This document shows, one piece after another, positions 56,701-64,000 of a stretch of 64,000 nucleotides of DNA. The stretch lies in contig NW_026262690.1 in the NCBI RefSeq assembly GCF_021869535.1, forward strand, positions 62,256,995 to 62,320,994. The letters are read 5' to 3'. The translations under genes and the position numbers were made by a program. This stretch comes from Mytilus californianus. Taxonomy: Eukaryota; Mollusca; Bivalvia; Mytilida; Mytilidae. Under the pieces are notes generated by a model. The model searched no databases and had not been told where the DNA came from. It worked only from the letters and a program-made list of their open reading frames with translations. How positions within the stretch are numbered: the first letter of the stretch is position 1; the number at the start of each line of letters is the position of its first letter.

Positions 56701-57451
56701 GATTCAGGTGAATACGTTTCGTTGATAACTTAAACAAATCATGAAAATGTTATCTGAATATTGTTGAAAATGTCTATATAATGAGATTCATACATTTGGT
56801 TAATTTTTGTCACCAATAAACACAAAAACACCGCTGGTAGACTTTTTTCATGCAAGACCATAATTCGACCTCATTTTGGTCTATATGCACTATTTAATTT
56901 GGCTCTTAATTGAATATAGGTTACACATGTGCTGATCATGTCCACTGTTAGAGACAAATGTCAACTGAAAAGTGAAACTAGTGATGACAACATCAGGAAG
57001 ACCGATTTCGTTGATTGATTCAATCCGCCAAAAAAAATCGGTCTAATATAGGTGTCAGCCTTCGATTCTTCCACTAAGAACTTAAAAATTGCCCTTCTCT
57101 AACAAAACTTATAGTGCCTTTGATGTCATTGTTTACCTAAAACTAACTAGTGTACTTATTTAAGATTTCCAGAAAACCAGGGATTATTTTTAGTAGTAGT
57201 TGACTTCCGAACGGTCGTACTCTATTACAACTTGAAGACTTTAAACATTTGTTGGCATATAGAAAGGTGATACATGTACAATTGAGGATATATCTGGTTT
57301 CTATACAGTTAAACTTAAGGTAAAATATTTAGAAAGCTGTGAAGATTGAAAAAAATGGTTGATTATATAGGGGTTTTGAATTGGCGGTCTAACACCTATA
57401 CAAGTTATGAGTAAATGATGTATATTTAATTTTTATCTTTTCATCTATGAC

Positions 57452-57500
57452 GTGAGACCAAGGATTTATATAGTACTTTATATAAATCCTTGGTGAGACC
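57452..57500. mobile_element. 33-bp palindromic insertion flanked by GTGAGACC
   Basis: AAGGATTTATATA and TATATAAATCCTT form a perfect inverted pair around GTACTT (57,460-57,491), flanked by GTGAGACC at 57,452-57,459 and 57,493-57,500. Looks like a minimal transposon remnant (two TIRs and 8-bp target duplication). Confidence 0.6.
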
Positions 57501-59150
57501 AAAAGGATAAGAACTAAGAAAATCGACATTATGCATCTACTTATCTGTCTATTTGTATTTTAACCTGCCTGTTTATATACTTATAATTAACACGGGGTCA
57601 CATGCCATTCGACAGTTTCCATTGGTCATGTTGATGGATTATTACATGGCGCCCAGTCAGGAAAACAAACGAATGCTGATCAATACTATATAACGATTCC
57701 ATAACGTAACAATGTATAATGTTTTCGAGGGTGCTTTTTGTTCCGAATTTATACGTTACAGTATATATTAAATAAAATTTCAAAGTTTGAATCAATACTG
57801 TGGGCATGAATTTGGCAGCTATACAATGTCGTTTACATAAAAGGAATTTTCCACAATTAAATGCATAACCAAATTTTAGTAGCTTATCTATTATAATTAA
57901 TGACATAATCGTCCTTAATTGTGTACTTCCTTATTAAATTTAATATAACATAGATCTAGTTCTTAATTATTTCGCACATTAGACATTTAAAGTAAAATAT
58001 ACGTCTGTTACATCAGACTTTAAATAGAACAGGAAATAATTCCTTTTCAAAATGAAACGGCTGTGAAAGATAAGATCCATGTGACCATGTTATAACAGGG
58101 AACTGCAACATTGTTCGACCCGAGAGGTAATAAACTTTCTGAAAAAAGGACCAAAATATCGTCCGCCATCGAAAATAAATTGAAAAGAGTGCGTCCAGGT
58201 TATTAAAGATGGTATTTAATCCTATTGAAATATTATGTAATCGGAAGAATATTATTAAAAAAATCACTTGATTTCAATAAACGTAAATGTATGAATATTG
58301 TGGATATTTGGAGAAAACTTTTCGAAAATAATTTAGAAATTACAAGTTGGGTTAATGAAATAAACTTCAAGTACTCTGAAAGCGTTTATAGGCAGAGTTA
58401 AACACTTGTAAATCATATAATAATCGGATTTCAACGTAAGGCATCCTCTGGACATTTGAAGATCACTGAAGTAGCCGGAACTTCATAAAATACCCTTCAA
58501 ATTTCGTTTTCAATTTCGGCTTCATCATTTATCTTTCTGTCCCTCCCTTTGACCAGTTCCCTGACTACTTTAAAAAAAAATATTATTACAATTTGTAATA
58601 AAGCATATGAAAAAAATATTTCTGGAGTATAAAAAAGTTTTTGGATGTTTTAGATAAATTTCGTGCTTTTAATGATCCTTTCATTAACGGTTATGACTTT
58701 TCGACTCTTTGCGCTATTCTTACACACATTCTGATCAAAAAGAAGTTTTCTTATTCAATCAAATAAAAAAAATATGATTGCCAATAAATTTGGTCTAACA
58801 ATGTAAAGTCTTCAGTCACAGTGAGGCAAAAAAGGACGAATCTGCAACGTAAGCTTTATTTTTACGAAACATGGTCTAGATAGGCAAACAAAAGGGGGGT
58901 TGTTTGTCCTTGTTTATGCGTCTATTTTTTTCAGAGGAGTCGGGTGTCGGTGATTGGTATTGACTGTTGAACGTTCCAATATTTTTTAGAAATTCCTGAT
59001 ATCATTTTATGTATCTTTATACTTACTGGAACTGTGCTTGGATGCTTGGATTTGTTAAAATATCTATGCATGTTTCGACAATAATGTTTATCGAAAGTTA
59101 CAGGTATTCCAATGGACACCACCTTATAATCAGATTTGTAATGGTACTGT
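57501..59150. other. Intergenic sequence, nothing recognised
   Basis: AT-rich; several short frames without domains. Confidence 0.4.
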
Positions 59151-59159
59151 TATGGATCA

Positions 59160-59890
59160 TTTGAATAAAGATCTGTCAAAATCCCATTTGATAGAAAATG
59201 CAACGATACTTACTGTCACAATAACAACTGCTTTTTGCGCTAAATCATCAAGAAGTGTCTGTCAATATTGCTATATTGCGATAAGTTATCCAAGGGATTT
59301 TACTGGTTTTAACAAACAGATTGTAAGTCTTCCTATGGACACCAATCGCGCCCCTAAAATATCAGACCTTTTCATGTATTGCTATGGTCAAACTCAGCAA
59401 AAATCCGTCTAAGTTACATTCAATTGATAGATTTAAAAACACTTACCGTTACCTTGATGATATTTTCCCATATGATCTTACTTTAAATAAATTTTATACA
59501 GACAGCAATATTTGTCCTTTTCTAGATTTGAATGCTTCTGTTTCACACGGGAAACTATTTACACATATTACTACATATTACTGCAAAAGAGACAATTTTT
59601 CGTTCCCTATTGTTAATTTTCCTTTTTTGGACGTGATGTTCCTTTGTCCCTATTTACGGTGTGTATATTTTATAACTTGTTCGCTATGTCCGTGTTGTAG
59701 TCGCGGTTTACATTTCAATGAGTGTGATTTATGTATAACTGATAAATTATCAAGTCCAGGATTTCGTTGCCACAATTCTTTACTAAATTCTTTTACAAAT
59801 ACAAGGATTTGGTTAGGGAGTTTGGCTGTACATACAAAATTCTTATTGAAATCGGGATATGAAATCTTGTTTACTGTGATGTTTTTATAC
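59160..59890 (+). pseudogene. Penelope-like reverse transcriptase remnant, second family
   Basis: Fragments in two frames: VSLPMDTNRAPKISDLFMYC (compare PMGTNCAPLLADLF at 11,190) and, after a break near 59,400, TYRYLDDIFPYDL (catalytic YxDD, ~59,440-59,470), CKRDNFSFPIVNFPFLDVMF and CHNSLLNSF. The order of blocks equals that of the element at 10,973-12,091, but the sequence is more diverged. The catalytic Asp pair is kept; otherwise decayed, without endonuclease. Confidence 0.6.
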
Positions 59891-60164
59891 AGTCCGTAAA
59901 CTTAGATTTGATTAGTGTAAGCTTGTTGATCCTTTAAATAAACTTATTCTTAAATCTCGTAGTGAAATATTAAAAGGTCGGTTTATCGATACTAACATCG
60001 ATTTTTTTTTTTGAAAAATCAAATCATAACCACATGTATTTTGCTATATACGTACAGTTATGAGTATATACTCATGATGCTACATCCTGTCGATACTGTT
60101 CACTTTTTTTTTTGCATTGCACAAGGTTAGGGGAGCGCTTACAAACTCCGACACATTTTTTTAT

Positions 60165-60370
60165 GTGCCTGTCTCAAGTCAGGTGCCTGTAATTCAGTGG
60201 TTACCTTTGGTTCATGTCTGTCATTTTTCTTTTTCGTAAATTGTATTCTTATAAATTAGGGGGTAAGTTTTCTCGTTTGAATTGTTTCACATTTTTCATT
60301 TTGTTTTTTTTATAGCGGACTATACGGTAAGGGTTTTTCTTACCGTCGAAGGCCGTAAGATGACCGATAA
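60165..60370 (-). repeat. Dispersed repeat R, inverted fragment
   Basis: CTGTCTCAAGTCAGGTGCCTGTAATTCAGTGG type sequence, then TTTATAGCGGACTATACGGTAAGGG; the complement of the order in 52,300-52,600. Confidence 0.65.
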
Positions 60371-60519
60371 TTGATAATATTTAAGGATCTTACTACAATG
60401 CTAAATGTAGATACTAAAAAATTCAAAAGATCTGTTAAAGTACATACAATCTTAGTCTCTTTCCGCTTGCAATAGTATTAACACATTTGACTTTTTAATC
60501 CTTTACACTCGTACTCCCC

Positions 60520-61255
60520 ATTCCAAACTAATAGTAAAAGGCAAATTGAAAGAATTGGTCCTGCTTTGTTTCATAAAAAACGAGTGGCCAACGTAGGATG
60601 GGAACAAACTGTGTTCCTCTTCTTGTCGACTTGTTCCTTTATTCATAAGAGAAACTTCATATTGGAGCTTACGAAGAATGAAAAGAAGCTCGCTTTATAG
60701 ATGATGTTCTCTCACTAAATATAATTAAGAATTTGAATTTTTGAACGCTTCTATCCCATCGACATTGAAAAAAGGATACAACAGATATAGTTGAATATGC
60801 CTCATATCTTGACTTACATCTAGCACCTGCACATGGATTTTATATCTCCGAATTGATATGATTTTCCATAGCTTGCATTTTTTATGATGATTTCCTTGAT
60901 AAAGGGTTACTGCTGACAAGGAAGTTATTAAACCAAGCGTTAGAAGGTGTGAAGTTGAATTTAATCCTTCGAAAATTTTACGGACGATCTTATGAGTTGG
61001 TTGACCGTTATGGAATATCTTTTCACAGATGACAACAGATATGTTCCAATTGTCGTAACCACAATCCTGTCCTCTTTACCTCGAATGTGACCTACCAAAA
61101 TAGACTTATCACCGGGTTTGCTCAGCCCTAAGTGTTTTGTGTTGTGTATACTGTTGTTTGTTATTTTGGTCGTTTTCAGTTTTTTTTGCCATGGGATTGT
61201 CAGTTTGTTTTCGACTTATGAGTTTGAATATCACTTTGATATCTTTCGCCTCTTT
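60520..61255 (+). pseudogene. Penelope-like element, decayed copy
   Basis: Follows 10,983-12,090 with large deletions: CCAAACTAATAGTAAAAGGC, GGGAACAAACTGTGTTCCTC (the GTNC-P block), ATAGATGATGTTCTCTCACT (the YIDDVLSL block), TTTACGGACGATCTTATGAG, then the 3' region ending TATCTTTCGCCTCTTTTT. Frames are broken throughout. Confidence 0.65.
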
Positions 61256-62257
61256 TTGATAACATTTAAGAATTAGTTATTTAAAAAGAAAACAAGAAGT
61301 TTATATGATCCATATCTTAATGTATGGGCTCTATTAACCGTATCATCAGAAAAGTTAGGATGTGATATTCCAATTTTTGATAAGATTTCTACTGGTCTAG
61401 CCAAACTTACGAAACACATCTTTATATTTACGTTGGTGAATGTTAAAAGCAATTTGTGCTAATGAAATATATGATTTAATCATTTTTCAAACCCAGGTAA
61501 TCTTAAATCTGGAACCTCACTTCAGACCAATTGGGAAATACAACCACTGTTAGAAGGTGGTAAGGGAACATCACCGTCAAAAAAAATAACAATAAGGAAC
61601 GAAAAATCGTCTCTTTTTTCATATATTTCAGTATACAGTTTCCCGTGTGACAAACGAACAGTTATTGCTGTTACTATTAGATTTAATGACAGGAACAAAT
61701 CTGCTATTAAACAGTCGCAATTGATGACCATAGAAATGCCTACAATTAACTTGTCGATAAATGTTAATGGCGAAACGAAAATAAATTTTAGAAATAGTTT
61801 TCCAGGAGAAAATTCATAGCTCTAATCATCTCAACACATCTCATCACATATCATCACAGTTCTAGCGCGTATATCTTACTTGTTCATTACAATAGAAGGC
61901 TTTATCTGAATTATAGCAAATACATTTGCATTCAGACTTTGACAAACTTTTATCAATCTGCTTATGACTTCTCTTAAAATATGTTGGTACTTTTGTCATT
62001 TTGTTAGTTGTATTGTGCTTGAGTTTTATGAGTCAAGCCCTTTGAACAAGATTTTTACAGATTTTTCAAAATTTGTGTTATTATACCACTGTCTCAATTT
62101 AAAAGGGGGTTGGGCGCTTACACACATGTTTAACCCTGTCAACAATCATATCACATTTACGTAAATTGTATATAGAAAAAAAAACCAGTGACTGTTCTAT
62201 TCGTTTGCATGACTAAGTGTATTTATATGGCAAGCCGTTTTTATATTTATTCAATTT
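61256..62257. other. Intergenic sequence, nothing recognised
   Basis: A minus-strand stretch at 61,530-61,680 (KRDDFSFLIVIFFDGDVPLP) is a short Penelope-type scrap; the rest is featureless. Confidence 0.4.
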
Positions 62258-62668
62258 CAAGATATCTTATAAAGAAAATAAGATATCTTATAAAGTATAT
62301 AAGATATCTTCTAATGTTTATAAGATATCTTATTTAATTTGAATCTAATAAGATATCTTATTTATTTTATAAGATATCTTATTAACTTTTAAAGATATCT
62401 TGTAAAGTTTATAAGATATCTTATATCTTTTTAACGATATCTTTTAAACAAATACTTTATGAGATATCTTGTATAGTTTATAAGATATCTTTAAAAGTAT
62501 ATAAGATATCTTATTTACTTTATAAGATATCTTATTAACTATATAAGATATCTTATTAGTTATACAAGATATCTCATATGAATGATTTATCAGATATCTT
62601 ATTTAGTTAATAATATATCTTATTTAGTTTATCAGATATCTTATTAACTATATAAGATATCTTATTTA
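62258..62668. repeat. 21-bp palindromic-core array 1
   Basis: Nineteen copies of the core AAGATATCTT, 18 with exact GATATC and one TATATC. Spacing between cores is 21 bp in 15 of 18 intervals; the other three are 28, 27 and 25 bp. Spacer sequence is A/T and varies. Confidence 0.92.
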
Positions 62669-62984
62669 AAAAAGCATTATTAAATAATTCAACAATGAAC
62701 GCTCCCTCTTGAACTACGAGGCAGTAAATAGATCATGTGATCGCACTTTCAAAATGGCAGTTGAGAAGAGTCGGTTATTAATAAATATTCGAGATGTTAA
62801 TATCCAGAAAGCATATGGGTGTAATAATACTATTAGAAATGACAAACTGCGACCTGAATTAATTCTTGGCCTTGAGATTAATCGCGTTACAGACACGTTA
62901 GCTGTTTCAAAAAGTGTATATTAACTTTTGCAATCAGAATAAAAACGATTTTTTGGCGTCCTAAAGTATGGTTCTTGAGCTCTC

Positions 62985-63100
62985 TTGTATAGTTTATGTT
63001 TGATGTGTTTGAGCTTTTGATGTTGCCATTTGATTAGGGACTTTCCGTTTTGAATTTTCCTCGGAGTTCTGTATTTTTGTGATTTGGTTTTTTTTCAAGC
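62985..63100 (-). repeat. Fragment of the 16,401-16,605 repeat family
   Basis: The complement contains CAAATCACAAAAATACAGAA, CTCCGAGGAAAATTCAAAAC, TCCCTAATCAAATGGCAACA and CAAACACATCAAAC. It lies between the two palindrome arrays. Confidence 0.7.
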
Positions 63101-63640
63101 TATTTGAAATATGACATATTATCTAAAAAAAAACCCAGTTACTGTATATAAAATCTGTTGACTTTGATGCAAGTGATGATCAAGGAAAGATCGTGATGAA
63201 AAACACCATCAAAATATAATAACCGTAAGCTTACAAAACGTTTTTTGTCATATTTGGATAGAATAAAAGAAAGGTATGGTTAAAAGTATGTAAAGTATGT
63301 TCATAAAAAATGTAGATCACATATGACCATGCCAGCACAAGTGACTTCTTTAAAGAAGTTGAAACATCCCCTAGTTTTTGTATCATGTCAGTTTGTGAAC
63401 TAAGTCTCATTCCTGTTACTGTTTCTGGCTGCCGAATTCTGAAAGGAAGAACATTTTGAATTTATCAAAGAAATCCCCCCCCCCCCCCCAAAAAAAAACC
63501 CAAAAAACAACTGGAATTTCATAAAATATTTTAATTCTTGATAATAATTTCGTAAATTCTTATTTCTAGATAAACAGAAAACAGATTGAAATGAGATTGG
63601 CAATACATTTTAAGTGAGACTTATATAGATATATTTCATT
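63101..63640. other. Intergenic sequence with C-run/A-run
   Basis: No gene. Contains a homopolymer C run directly followed by A-rich sequence at ~63,474-63,505. Confidence 0.45.
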
Positions 63641-63647
63641 TTAAATA

Positions 63648-64000
63648 AAATATCTTTTACAGTAATTAAGATATCTTATATATTAAATAAGATATCTCAT
63701 TCATTAAATAAGATATCTTTATTATTAAATAATATATCTCATTTATTAAATAAGATATCTTAATTATTAAATAAGATATCTTATATATTAAATAAGATAT
63801 CTCATTTATTAAATGAGATATCTTAATTATTAAATAAGATATCTTATATATTAAATAAGATATCTTATATATTAAATAAGATATCTTATATATTAAATAA
63901 GATATCTCATTTATTAAATAAGATATCTTAATTATTAAATAAGATATCTAATATATCAAATAAGATATCATATATATTAAATAAGATATCTGATAAACTA
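63648..64000. repeat. 21-bp palindromic-core array 2
   Basis: From the first exact core at 63,670 to the last at 63,985 is 315 bp, exactly 15 periods of 21; 15 of 16 cores are exact GATATC and one is TATATC. A degenerate unit precedes at ~63,649. Spacers are ATATATTAAAT-like, more uniform than in array 1. It runs off the window end. Confidence 0.93.

Noticed and set aside
62709-62924. 72-codon ORF between the palindrome arrays
   Set aside because: No recognisable motif or start context; kept only as a remark in the findings.
62258-64000. CRISPR-like array
   Set aside because: Repeats are a 10-bp palindrome with A/T spacers at 21-bp period in a eukaryotic context; no cas genes, and repeat and spacer lengths do not fit.

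Overview
The window looks like nuclear DNA of an AT-rich invertebrate, most likely a bivalve and probably a mytilid mussel. That assignment is an inference from intron-rich coding sequence, very dense mobile DNA and repeat families I associate with mussels; no sequence search was run. There is no prokaryotic gene organisation, and most ORFs over 60 codons are repeats or chance frames.

The host gene appears to be one large secreted lectin-like gene on the + strand, from about 400 to 48,900. It has a signal-peptide exon (405-462), an array of fifteen immunoglobulin (Ig) exons or exon remnants (14,334-42,139), and three exons encoding a C-type lectin domain (CTLD; 45,906-48,750), followed by AATAAA at 48,897. 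All splice phases fit: the signal exon ends in phase 1, intact Ig exons are symmetric 1-1, and the CTLD exons are 1-0, 0-1 and 1-stop. The inferred plan (secreted, many Ig domains, terminal C-type lectin) resembles the Ig plus C-type-lectin proteins (CREPs) of molluscan immunity. Ten Ig exons look intact. Three are truncated at recombination or insertion junctions, one is 1 nt short, and one lacks the B-strand cysteine. The last CTLD exon has two in-frame TGA codons, so this allele is either a pseudogene or yields a shortened product. The Ig exons fall into families A1, A2, B and some singletons, duplicated together with their introns.

Mobile DNA fills the introns. At 3,541-8,238 is a young tyrosine-recombinase retrotransposon of the Ngaro/PAT type with split direct repeats, inserted inside a tRNA-derived SINE. 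At 19,121-24,520 is a decayed Ty1/copia element with 125-bp LTRs, and a 464-bp MITE sits inside its 5' LTR. Penelope-like reverse transcriptase fragments, a LINE tail, TIR elements, a fold-back family present in two opposite copies, ~155-bp satellite-like repeats and other dispersed repeats make up much of the rest. Paralogous intron copies act as empty sites, which allows several insertions to be defined to the base.

Downstream of the lectin gene (48,900-64,000) I find a PIF/Harbinger transposase relic (minus strand), more SINE and Penelope debris, a 33-bp palindromic micro-insertion, and two arrays of the palindrome AAGATATCTT spaced every 21 bp (62,258-62,668 and 63,648-64,000, the second running off the window). 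The arrays and the Ig-exon array are the most interesting structures here.
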